Assembly: GCA_023078555.1 (NCBI GenBank)
Contig: CM041204.1
Location: 3,626,430 to 3,690,429 of the forward strand
Reading direction: 5' to 3'
Length of the DNA: 64,000 bases
DNA from: Ulva prolifera
Lineage: Eukaryota; Chlorophyta; Ulvophyceae; Ulvales; Ulvaceae
Of the stretch, positions 54,279 through 64,000 are shown piece after piece. Each line of letters starts with the position of its first letter. Position 1 is the stretch's first letter. The notes below the pieces were generated by a model, which ran no database searches, was not told the origin of the DNA, and saw only the letters and a list, made by a program, of their open reading frames with translations. The translations under genes were made by a program, and so were the position numbers.

Positions 54279-55351
54279 TTGCTCCGCGACATCCAGAAGC
54301 GCGCAATGCGTGCGCATCGCACCGCGCGAAACGGCCAGCGAGGGCAGAGCCCGGTCATCCCGTACCGGCGCTACACAGGGTACATCGTCGTGCCCAGATT
54401 CGAGGCGCATGCCGCCCGGATGATAGCGCTGATACGGCAGTGGGGGCGCAAGCATCGCACATGCATCCTCGGAGTGGACGTCGAGTTTGGGCGGCCGCAG
54501 CCCGGCCGGCCTGACCCCGCCGCAGTGGTGCAGTTTGCACTGGATGAGTTTGTCGTGATCATCCCCCTAGTGGTCCTCACCCGGCCTGCGAAGGGTGAGC
54601 CAATCCGGCAGCGCGCCCTCACGGTGCGGCCCCCACCCCCATTGTGGCCTGCAACGCTCACCGCTGCCTGCTGCGTGTGCGGTGCTAGCTGCGCCCAAGG
54701 TCTGCGCAATCCCGGTGACCTGATGGGTGATACGTGGGGGCTGCTGCAGCTTCTGGCGGAGCTTCTCGCCGACGAGAACATCCTCAAGTGCGGCGTCGGC
54801 ATCCGGAAGGACATGATCGGCCTGTGGCAGTTCTTTGCCTCGCTCGGCCTCGAGTTTGATGCCCGGTGTGACCCCAGCTGCTGCCTTGCCTGCGTCACCG
54901 CGTCACGAGGCTGGCGGCCCTCTTGGACCCCGTGGCCACACCCTCCCATGTGTATGAGACCGCCGCAGCCTGTATGCAGCGGCCTCGTTGATCTGGGCCG
55001 CGGGGAGGACGGAGCCAGCTTGCAAGCCCTGTCAGCTTGGCACCTCGGGTACACCATCGCCAAGGCCCGACGCCCACAGACCAGCTGGACACGGCTACCT
55101 TACAGCACCAGCCAGATTGGATACGCGGCAGATGATGCATGGGTGTCGCTGGAGCTGGGGCGGGCTTGGCAGGTACTGAACGCGCCCGGCCGCTTGATCG
55201 GCCGCATCGGCGACAGCCGGCCACGCCAGGCGCGCCGCACAGATGCCTCCAGCTGCTAAGGCGGCACCGGGTAGGCCCGTGTACAGCCGACTCACGACGG
55301 CAGCGGCCAGTGAGCGCCCGTCGCTCAGCAGTGTTGGGTTGGCGGGCCTGA
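54279..55351 (+). CDS. DEDDy 3'-5' exonuclease domain protein, copy D
   Basis: All catalytic residues are present; a silent GCG to GCA change lies near 54538. The unspliced stop is at 55257-55259. The spliced reading continues LLRRHR to TGA at 55351. The middle intron equivalent is 54866-54979. Confidence 0.7.
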
Positions 55352-56217
55352 TCACATGGGACCATTCCAACTGTATGGCTCTGGTTTCTGGATCATAGCC
55401 CTGAAAACTCTGCAGGGCGACCCATCCCTGCTGGAGAGGCTGAGCATGGTGGTGGTGGCGGTTGCCGGTTGTTCCCCGCGCCGCGTGTGGCGCAACCCTG
55501 CAAGGGCGAGGTTGGCTGCAAGCTCTTGGTTGTGCGATCTGTGGTGGTGAACGCGCGAGGCGTGATGGGCGTGAGTACGTGTGGCACCTGGTGGCAGTAC
55601 CTGGAAGCCCAAATGATAGTCAGTGCATGCCAACAGGGCTGGCTGTGGTTCTCTCTCTGTTAATAGCGGCCGCTCACATGAACCATGCACAATGTGTCGG
55701 AGCTCGGGTGCCCTTGAATCCACAATGCCATGACGATCGCTGCAGGGTCAGCGATGACCCTGCAGCGGGGTGACCACAGTACCCAACACAGCTTCCAAAG
55801 CGTCTGCCCTGTGCAAGCCGCCCACATGGATGCCGCACAGCAGTATGTCTGCAGAATCCAGTTGTCCAGTGTGCTTCGTGCTCGACGTGCCCTGACGTCC
55901 TGCCCACCCCTTCAGCCAGGACGACGAGTATGCAGCCCAGAGAGTGCCGACCAGATGCAGCTGTCGTCCATGCTATTCACAGGATCAGGCCCCACTTGTG
56001 CACTCCAATTTAGATTTACTTTACTTTACTCCAGATCGATCCACACTCGACAGATACACTAGTGCCAGCATGAACGTGTGGGACAGGCAGTGCAGCCTCG
56101 ACATCTGCAGCCCACATCCAGCACCAGCGTTCGTCATCATGAGAGCAAGTGGCGGTCCTTGCAGGTTGACGTTGGAGCTGCTCAGCTCAGTTTGCAGCGG
56201 ATTGTGCATGTGGGGCG
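55352..56217 (+). other. Host interval without a confident gene, copy D
   Basis: Equivalent of 3883-4748. Only short overlapping frames. Confidence 0.3.
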
Positions 56218-56529
56218 ATGAGACCGAGCACGGCACAACCCAAGACAGGAGCGCAGACAACCGTACAGGCACTGCTGCCAATTCTGACAGCGAGTCAAGC
56301 CGTGGTGCAGGTGCAGGGCATGCAGATGCTGCTGCAGTGCAGAGCATACTCCAATTCGGGCACGGACCACGAGTGCCCGGAGCAACACGGCATTGTCGCG
56401 ACGGACCACACAATAATACCCAAGCTTACTGGCCTGCTACAGTCATACTCGACGTCTTGCGCAGAGGACACGACGCGGCAAATTCGCTCAACGCTTGCGT
56501 GTCCGCCTGGCATCAGAACCTATGCATGA
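56218..56529 (+). CDS. Small ARM-repeat-like frame, copy D
   Basis: Same 103 residues as 4749-5060. Confidence 0.35.
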   Translation: MRPSTAQPKTGAQTTVQALLPILTASQAVVQVQGMQMLLQCRAYSNSGTDHECPEQHGIVATDHTIIPKLTGLLQSYSTSCAEDTTRQIRSTLACPPGIRTYA

Positions 56530-57588
56530 ATGCGCCAGCAGCAGTGTGTACTCTTCACTCAAACGAAAGCATCTAGACTCTACAGGTGTATAGAGCGTAG
56601 GTACTGTTGGCCGACTGTGCTAATACAAATCGTGTTCTTGTGTCACGAAGGCCGCAACATCGTCAGGCACACCGAGTCCTCCCAGTGGATTGGCGCCGCG
56701 GGACGTACAACCGTACGCGGCGAACAAAGTTAAGAGATCGACACTGGCAGGCTCCTTGGGTGCCCCCCCTTTTTTGGTCCCTCACATGTTGCCATTAGTG
56801 CTAGCGAGTGCCGAGGTACGCGAGCACCTGTGAGGGCAAGGCGCGGTCACCACCACAGCAAGAACAGAGAACAGATTTCATTAGTAAGCCTCTAGTCGAG
56901 GCCGAATCGAGATGCGCTGGAGCGCCGCTGCTAAGAGGCCGCTGGCCGGCGAGCAGTGAAACGGGCGACAGCAAGATGAACAGCCGCCAGTGCCACGAAC
57001 GTGCTCAAACTGAACCGATATGAGACATTGAAGTTTGCGGATTCAGAAGGTGAGAAGGACAGGCATGGCTGCATGGCCGTTGCCAGCGGGGTCGCGAGAA
57101 ACACCTGGATGCCCTGCGCAAGCCATAAAGCGTCGATAGCAGTGATGATCTGCTCGACCATGGAGGTCAGCGACGGCCTGCTTGCGCTTTCAGGTCGCCT
57201 GACTGCTCGCGACCGCTGCGCTGCTGCGGGCTGCACGCGCAGCTGTCCGCGCGTCTCTGGTGGCGACTCTAGCTATTCAACACTCTATAGGTTTACCTAC
57301 GGACACGCACGACGCGTTTGCAACATGCTGCCAACAGAATCCATGCCGCCGATACAGACCACAGCGACGGTTCCGAATCAAAATGAAACACGATCGATGG
57401 CAAGGCGACCGCGATCTGGCACCACACACGCACAAATTCACTCGAATACAGATCTTGCCGCAATGGAAGGCGCCTGCAGAAGTATGCCCACTGCGTTTGT
57501 GCAGGTGGCTCGAGCGGTGGCTCTGGTCACCAAAGCCACCGTGGTCAGCGGCTGCCAAGTCAGCACATGTGTCATGCATATCAACCGC
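56530..57588 (+). other. Host interval ending at LINE-A, copy D
   Basis: Equivalent of 5061-6141, with the G4 run as in copy B and a private 21-bp in-frame deletion near 57501 (LGSKASK-type residues lost from the plus frame). The plus frame 57001-57597 ends in the LINE-A tail. Confidence 0.3.
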
Positions 57589-57655
57589 TGTATGTAGTTA
57601 CAAAGGACAGAGGCCGGGCAGCGAGCCGTTGCCAGGAATACACACGCAAATCCAC

Positions 57656-60600
57656 TCACGCAGTCATGGCACTAGGCCGGGCACGAGCATGCCGTACCAC
57701 AGCTCGGCCGGTGATGCCAGCCAAAGATTGAAGCCCCGCACGGAGCACAAGAGCATTCCCCTTGCACAACGCCACACTCAACCGGCGCAGAGCATTCGTC
57801 ACAAACAAAGCACGGTTCACCTTGCCACACCGAGACGCAAGCTCCGCCAGCCGATTCAAGTGATTCATGGCAGGCCGTCCCAATCGACCATGCGTCTCAT
57901 GCGACAACGGCACAAAACTATACGCATCAGGGTCGTACAAACGATAAGCAGTGCGTTTCTGTACGTCCCGCGTCTCCGCAGCACCCCCGTCCTCGCGGGC
58001 CGCACGGCCGCAATAGGAACCAGCACAGGGGTTCACAACCGACACATCTCCTATGCACAAAGGGTCACCCGGCGGCATAAACATGATGTCCCCCAGTTTC
58101 TCCTGGGCCACTGCCCTGAACACCTGCGCCAGCGCCGTTGCCTGCGCGGCAGCGGCCTGCTCCCCAGGCCCCGCCGGATCCTGGCCACCCGGCGCCGCTG
58201 CCGCCGCCAGGGCCGCAGCCTGCGCTGCGTCTGGCGCGTGGCGCCCCGGCTGGGCGCTGTGTCCGGCATCGGCGTCGGCGGCCGGAGCAGTCACAGGTGC
58301 CGGCGCCGCGTCCGCACGCGCAACCGGCGGCGGCGGCGGGGCTGCAGGCATCGGCTCCGCGGGCAAGGTCGCCCCGCGCGAAGGGCCCGCGATCTGGGAG
58401 GCGGGCTGGGGCGGAGCAGGGGGCGGACACGGCTGGCCAGCCTGGATCTACCTCGGAGCGGCCGCGAGCCGCGCGCGGACGAACGGCGCTGTGCGCGGGA
58501 TGCGCGTGGATGCGACACATGCGTGGGACCCGATCTCGCGCCATTGTTTTTCAACAATATTGTGGCGCAAAGTCCAGGTCCCCGCATTTTGTGTGTGCAA
58601 TTCATCGCGTGGTCGAAATCATGCGGCTGTATAAATGTGCCACATCCGCAGCGCGAGCCGACTGCATTGGGAGGGGCTGGGGACACGCCCAGGAGATACC
58701 TGATGCACAGCATGAACTCAATGTCGGTCATGTGCAGCGCCTGGGAGAGCGGTAGGGTGCTCAGCCAAAGGGTGGCTGCACGGCAAGCACAGCTGCGAAG
58801 CCGTGCCAAGTTGCATGCAGCCTCGAGCGTGGTGTCATCATGGCTGCCAAGCAGAGCCGCCCGGCGGCGCAGGGCAACCACCTTGGTGATACGCTGCTGC
58901 ATACCAGGTAACACCTTGGCGATGGTGTCGCCGCTCGCCGGCCCGGGCAGCTCCGGATGGAGCTGCTGAGCGACGTTGAGGGCCTGCCAGGTTTCCTGCA
59001 AGTGTTGCCCGTGCGGCCTCCGGAACGGCTGCGTGCGCTCGGGGCCTCCTGCAAATGCCTTGTGGCTCACCGCAGCTGCAGCGAGGTACGCTCCGTCCGC
59101 GACCTCCGGCGGCGTGGACATGACGCCCGGGCCTCCGAGGCGCGCTGGAAGGACGGCTTGTGCGGCCGCACGAGGGTCGTCCCGCGGGACGCGCATGATT
59201 ACATTCACCGCAGCCAGGACAGACGCCTCCGTCCGGCGCATGTGATCGGAAATGTGCGCCCACGGCACCGCCCTGGCGTAGTGCAGCATACGGCGTTGGC
59301 AGGACATCGTGAGCAGCAAGAACTGGTCTTGTGCTTTCAGGGGCAGGCTCATCATCTTCTCGATGGTGGCGCACACCTTGTCGGCCGTCGCTTCCGCGTG
59401 CGCCGACTCGAACGCCGGGGTGCCGATGGGCGTGCCGGTGATGACGGTGCCCTCCGTGGCATGCGTTATGCCGAGCGCGGCCGCGACGGATCCCGCATGC
59501 TGGGGGTCGCGCGAGTAGGCCGTGCACTTGTGCAGCTGGGGCTCCAGCCCGAGGGGCTCTGCTGCCGAGACCAGCGCACGGAATGCGGCGGCGGCGTCCA
59601 CGCGCTGCCCGGCGATGGTGCAGTCGTCATGATACGCCATGAGGGCGGCCGTGACCTCCCTCCCGGGCGGCTGGTGCTGGGCCTGCACTGCCTGGAGGGG
59701 GCCCTGGAGGGCCAGGGCGAAGAGCAACGGGCTGATGGGGTCGCCTTGACGCACGCCGCGCTGCGACGTGATTGCAGCGGTGCCGGGCGGTGCGCCTTCG
59801 ATGTAGAGATTTGCGGGGAACCTGTAAAGCATGGTGGCGAAGGGCAGCAGCGCAGGCTTGTGAGACGCAACGGCCTCCAAGATGGCTGCACGGGACATCA
59901 TGTTGAATGCATTCTTCCAGTCCAGCTGCACAAGCACGACATCGTCCCACGCTTGCAGCACGGCGCGCGCAGCATGGCCCAGGTTCTGCGCGCCCCCTGG
60001 CACCCCGACCCCCACCTGCAGCGGCGCGAGGGAGGCACCCAGGCCACTGCACAGGGTCATGGCGCACAGGCTTACCAGGCGCTGCCACGTCTCTGCAATG
60101 GCGATAGGGCGGACGCCTCCCTGTGGCTTCTCCTGCGGGAGGAGGCGGCAGTCCAGCAAGCGCGGGAGGTGTGGCAGCCGGCCGGCGAGGGCCGCGTTCA
60201 CGAAGCGGTGAATCTCCGTGAATGCGGCCGTGGAGGCCGTGCCAGCAGCCCGGATGTGCTCATACGTCCACCCCGACAGGCCTGGGCCGCTGCCCTTCGG
60301 CAGCTTGTCGAGCAGTGCGCGGAGCGTCGCCTCGTCGATTTGCAGCGGGGGCGCGGGCTCGGCGGGCTGGGTGTCGGGGGGGAGGGCTTCTGCGGGATGC
60401 AGGTGCCGCAGCGTCTCATGCACTTCCGGGGTGTACCTGGCGATGGGCGGCGCCTCCACTTTCTCCGCGCCTTTGCGGACATTACCGTCGCTCAGTGACC
60501 TGTGGACGGAGCCCGCCAGGCGGCGATCCTGGTTCTGATTCATTCTGCGCTTCTGGCTCGGAGTGGGCTCCGCCAGCCTGGGCTCCTCGCCGTCCATGAA

Positions 60601-61218
60601 CAGCGTGATGCATGTACGAGCGCGGCGCGCCGTGCCGTCCCCTCCCTTCAGCGACAGAACCTTACCAGGGAAGTCGAGGACGCGGCCCAGGGCCAGTCGT
60701 GCTCCGTCGATGTTTGACGCGTCGCTGGCATCGTTGAAATCTCTGAGGAGCTCGGCCGTTGCGTCGCCGAACTCCGGATGGACGGTGTCCGGGACCTTCG
60801 GGGAGGGCCTGGGCTGGGCGGTGTTGTGGGCGGCGGCGGGGGCTTCGGTGAAGTGACGGGGTGGCTGATGGGGGTGCGGCTGGGCAGGCTGGGCAGGCTG
60901 CGGCTGGGCGGGCTGCGGCTGGGCGGGCTGGGCTGGGGCGGGTTGGGCTGGGGCGGGCTGTCGGGCCGGATGTGTGGCGGGCAGCACGCAGTGACCTGAC
61001 CTCAAGCTCCTGTTCTGACCTCCCACACATTTATGCGCCTTAGGGGTCTTGGTGGAGCCGAATATGCCACAGTGAGAGCAGTACGCGGCATTGAGTTCGT
61101 GCAGCTTCGCAGTGGGCAGCCTCGGCCCGTCGCGATGGATTCCTCGGATGTGGGTGAACAGACTTGAATGGGAGGAGAGACTAGCGCTGCATCCGTCATA
61201 TGGACACTGAAAGCTCAT
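57656..61218 (-). pseudogene. LINE-A protein, frameshifted before RLE, unit D
   Basis: A 975-codon frame (58291-61218) has both zinc fingers, RT with YHDD and the first part of the knuckle. It leaves frame at CTHKMRGPG because of the extra TT. The RLE is intact in a separate 236-codon frame (57656-58366). It might express an RT without its own endonuclease. Confidence 0.88.
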
Positions 61219-61742
61219 ACGCAGGGACTCGTTCCGCTGAAAGCGGACACACTAACGGTGCAGTCTAACGGGCCATTGAACCGGCCAGACGGCACAAAAC
61301 TAAAACAACAAACACACAACACTTTTAACGAATCAAATCTGCAGATCACCTGCGGCTAGTCCGCAGGATTGCCAGTGGGACTGCCGGACAACGGCACGCG
61401 GGCAGCCAGCGGCCCGCGCCGACATGACGGCTGCACAGCCAAGCGGGTCACCAGGAAGGCCAGGCGAAACATAGAACAGACATCTAGGTGTTCCAAATGG
61501 GCAAGGCTGCAGGCCACTGGCGGTCAGTCCGCTGGCATTCTAGTGGGGCTGCAGAACGACGGAACACTGGCAGCTGGCGCGCGTATTCGTTGCAGCTGCA
61601 CGACAGCGGACGACAGAACACAACTAAGGGCCTATTCGTTTTATTTTTGCTGCCTCCCGCAGCCGGGTTCTTTTGGCATGCGTCTACATCGGGACCACGA
61701 CACAGCACAGACGACAGACGTACGATAAAGATACGGCCGAGG
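61219..61742 (-). promoter_or_regulatory. LINE-A 5'UTR, unit D
   Basis: Matches 43615-44140 closely, including the ~168-bp-period repeat and the terminal CGGCCGAGGTG. Confidence 0.6.
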
Positions 61743-63479
61743 TGTATGTCTGTATGTAGTTACAAAGGACAGAGGCCGGGCAGCGAGCCGTTGCCAGGAA
61801 TACACACGCAAATCCACTCACGCAGTCATGGCACTAGGCCGGGCACGAGCACGTACCACAGCTCGGCCGGTGATGCCAGCCAAAGATTGAAGCCCCGCAC
61901 GGAGCACAAGAGCATTCCCCTTGCACAACGCCACACTCAACCGGCGCAGAGCATTCGTCACAAACAAAGCACGGTTCACCTTACCACACCGAGACGCAAC
62001 CTCCGCCAGCCGATTCAAGTGATTCATGGCAGGCCGCCCCAAGCGACCATGCGTCTCATGCGACAACGGCACGAAACTATACGCATCAGGGTCGTACAAA
62101 CGATAAGCAGTGCGTTTCTGCACGTCCCGCGTCTCCGCAGCACCCCCGTCCTCGCGGGCCGCACGGCCGCAATAGGAACCAGCACAGGGGTTCACAACCG
62201 ACACATCTCCTATGCACAAAGGGTCGCCCGGCGGCATAAACATGATGTCCCCCAGTTTCTCCTGGGCCACTGCCCTGAACACCTCATCCAGCGCCGTTGC
62301 CTGCGCGGCAGCGGCCTGCTCCCCAGGCCCCGCTGGATCCTGACCACCCGGCGCCGCCGCCGCCGCCAGGGCCGCAGCCTGCGCTGCGTCTGGCGCGTGG
62401 CGCCCCATCTGGGCGCTGTGTCCAGCATCGGCGTCGGCGGCCGGAGCAGGCGTAGGTGCCGGCGCCTCGTCCGCGCGCGCGGTCGGCGGCGGCGGCGGGG
62501 CTGCAGGCATCGGCGCCGCGGGCAAGGCTGCCCCACGCGAAGGGCCCGCGACCTGGGAGGCGGGCTGGGGCGGAGCAGGGGGGGGCGGGCCCAACGGGCC
62601 AGCATGGATCTGCCTCGATGCGGCCGCGAGCCGCGCGCGGACGAACGGCGCTGTGCGCGGGATGCGCGTGGATGCCACACACGCGTGGGACCCGATCTCG
62701 CGCCATTGTTTTTCAACGATATTGTGGCGCGAAGTCCAGGTCCCCGCATTGTGTGTGCAATTCATCGCGTGATCGAGATCATGCGGCTGTATGAGAGTGC
62801 CACATTCGCAGCGCGAGCCGACCGCATTGGGAGGGGCTGGGGACATGCCCAGGAGATACCTGATGCACAGCATGAACTCAATGTCAGTCATGCGCAGCGC
62901 CTGGGAGAGCGGCAGGGTGCTCAACCAAAGGGTGGCTGCACGGCAAGCACAGCTGCGAAGCCGTGCCAAGTTGCATGCACCCTCGAGCGTGGCGACGTCA
63001 TGGCTGGCAAGCAGAGCTGCCCGGCGGCGCAGGGCAACCAATTTTGTGATACGCTGCTGCATACCAGGTAACACCTTGGCGATGGTGTCGCCGCTCGCCG
63101 GCCCGGGCAGCTCCGGATGGAGCTGCTGAGCGACGTTGAGGGCCTGCCAGGTTTCCTGCAATTGTTGCCCGTGCGGCCCCCGGTACGGCTGCATGCACTC
63201 GGGGCCTCCTGCGAACGCCTTTTGGCTCACCGCCGCTGCAGCGAGGTACGCTCCGTCCGCGACCTCCTGCGGCGTGGACGTGACGCCCAGGCCTCCGAGG
63301 CGCGCTGGAAGGACGGCTTGTGCGGCCGCACGAGTGTCGTCCCGCGGGACGCGCATGATTTCATTCACCGCAGCCAGGACGGACGCCTCCGTCCGGCGCA
63401 TGTGATCGGAAATGTGCGCCCACGGCACCGCCCTGGCGTAGTGCAGCATACGGCGTTGGCAGGATACGGCGTTGGCAGG
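61743..63479 (-). mobile_element. LINE-A copy 2, 5'-truncated in the RT C-terminal part, unit D
   Basis: A continuous frame (61818 to about 63470) covers the end of the RT domain, knuckle, linker and complete RLE without the TT frameshift. At the truncated end a 16-bp block (ATACGGCGTTGGCAGG) is directly duplicated before the (TATG)n tail of LINE-B. Variants are a mixture of the two unit C elements. Confidence 0.85.
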
Positions 63480-64000
63480 TGTATGTATGTATGTATGCAC
63501 GATTACATAGCCGTATCCATTTGGACATTGGCAACTCCGAAATCCGGGACCGAAAGAGGCATCCAAGCAACATGCTGCCGCAAACTCTGACTTGCGCCAC
63601 AGAATGCAACAACACGAGCCAATTCACCTAGAGGGGACGGGCGATTTGCAACACCCGACACCCCAGCATCACCACCAACACCATCAACACCGACAATAAG
63701 AACAACCGCTACATCAGACCACGAAACACCAGAGGCACTGTCATAAGGACCTGGCCGTGCGAGCAACTGCCGCACCAAAACTGCAACGGCGGAGACATGC
63801 CGATCACGATGTGCCACTGGGACAGGTGGCAGAACTGCCCCGATGGGTGCACGTGCGATGTAGGATGTGAAGACATCAGCAGCACGTGAATATTCCAAAT
63901 GCTTTTCACTACGGTGCCTACACAAGAAAGGAGACAGACCAGAACGAGCAGACATTAGCACACGCACAAGACCGGGCTCAACGGAGTCCAGAAACGGGGC
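63480..64000 (-). mobile_element. LINE-B, 3' end only (cut by window), unit D
   Basis: The (TATG)4 tail, then the stop at 63503-63505 and the C-terminal ~165 codons of the LINE-B frame. The frame is still open at the window end and should continue to the right. Confidence 0.75.

Larger units (their letters stand above)
57589..61742 (-). mobile_element. Chimeric LINE-A, full length, unit D
   Basis: The 3' half (to about 59365) has the variants of truncated copy 1 of units A and B, including the frameshifting TT near 58588. The 5' half (from about 59421) has the variants of the intact unit C element and a complete 5'UTR to 61742. The switch lies between TTCTCGATGG and GGGGTGCCGATG. This is a recombinant, not an independent insertion. 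Confidence 0.88.
51425..64000. repeat. Tandem unit, copy D (right part beyond window)
   Basis: The left host block 51425-57588 is complete. It is followed by a chimeric full-length LINE-A, a second LINE-A fragment and the first ~500 bp of LINE-B. The 160-bp host sliver of units A and B is absent. Confidence 0.92.

Noticed and set aside
1-64000. Telomeric array or rDNA context
   Set aside because: No TTTAGGG-type tandem repeat and no rRNA-like sequence was seen on either strand.

Overview
The window is eukaryotic nuclear DNA, GC-rich and almost wholly repetitive. The best guess is a green alga (Chlorophyta). Both non-LTR retrotransposon families here place TGTAA, the poly(A) signal typical of chlorophytes, 5-10 nt before their 3' tails. 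The LINE proteins have the Ala/Pro/Gln-rich style I associate with algal elements, and the host exons appear to be split by short GT-AG introns. This is inference; no rRNA, tRNA or organelle gene was seen to confirm it. No bacterial operon structure, CRISPR array, tRNA, rRNA or (TTTAGGG)n telomere array was recognised.

Layout: the window is a head-to-tail array of one ~14.16 kb unit, seen four times. Copy A is 1-14157, copy B 14158-28218, copy C 28219-51424 (inflated by mobile elements) and copy D 51425-64000 (cut by the window end). Each unit has a ~6.1 kb left host block, a cluster of LINE copies all on the minus strand, and a ~1.8 kb right host block. The left host block carries a DEDDy 3'-5' exonuclease-domain gene, probably spliced, preceded by a Cys/His- and Pro-rich reading frame. 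It also carries plus-strand frames that look like exons of an alpha-helical (ARM/HEAT-like) protein. Copy C has lost ~1.8 kb of the left block at the B/C join (28218/28219).

Mobile elements: LINE-A is a restriction-like-endonuclease (RLE) type non-LTR retrotransposon. Its protein order is N-terminal zinc fingers, Pro/Gln-rich linker, reverse transcriptase (RT) with a YHDD active site, a Cys/His knuckle, then RLE. One copy (44139-48197) keeps an intact 1186-codon frame. The others are 5'-truncated, frameshifted, chimeric or interrupted. LINE-B is a different non-LTR family; what remains is mostly the RT thumb and C-terminal part. Both families end in (CATA)n in their own sense, and LINE-A copies are stacked in each other's and LINE-B's (CATA)n tails. 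In copy C a young, apparently complete Ty1/copia element (33370-40228) interrupts the RLE domain of a LINE-A copy. It has 394-bp LTRs differing at about 2 positions, a 5-bp GACGC target duplication and one uninterrupted 1930-codon gag-pol frame.

How it fits together: the host locus was invaded by LINE-B and LINE-A, and the composite was then tandemly amplified, since copies A, B and D share insertion points and several disabling mutations. Further insertions, unequal exchange and gene conversion made the copies differ. Such LINE-rich arrays occur at algal centromeres and subtelomeres (Zepp clusters are the known example), but nothing here shows directly which, if either, this is.
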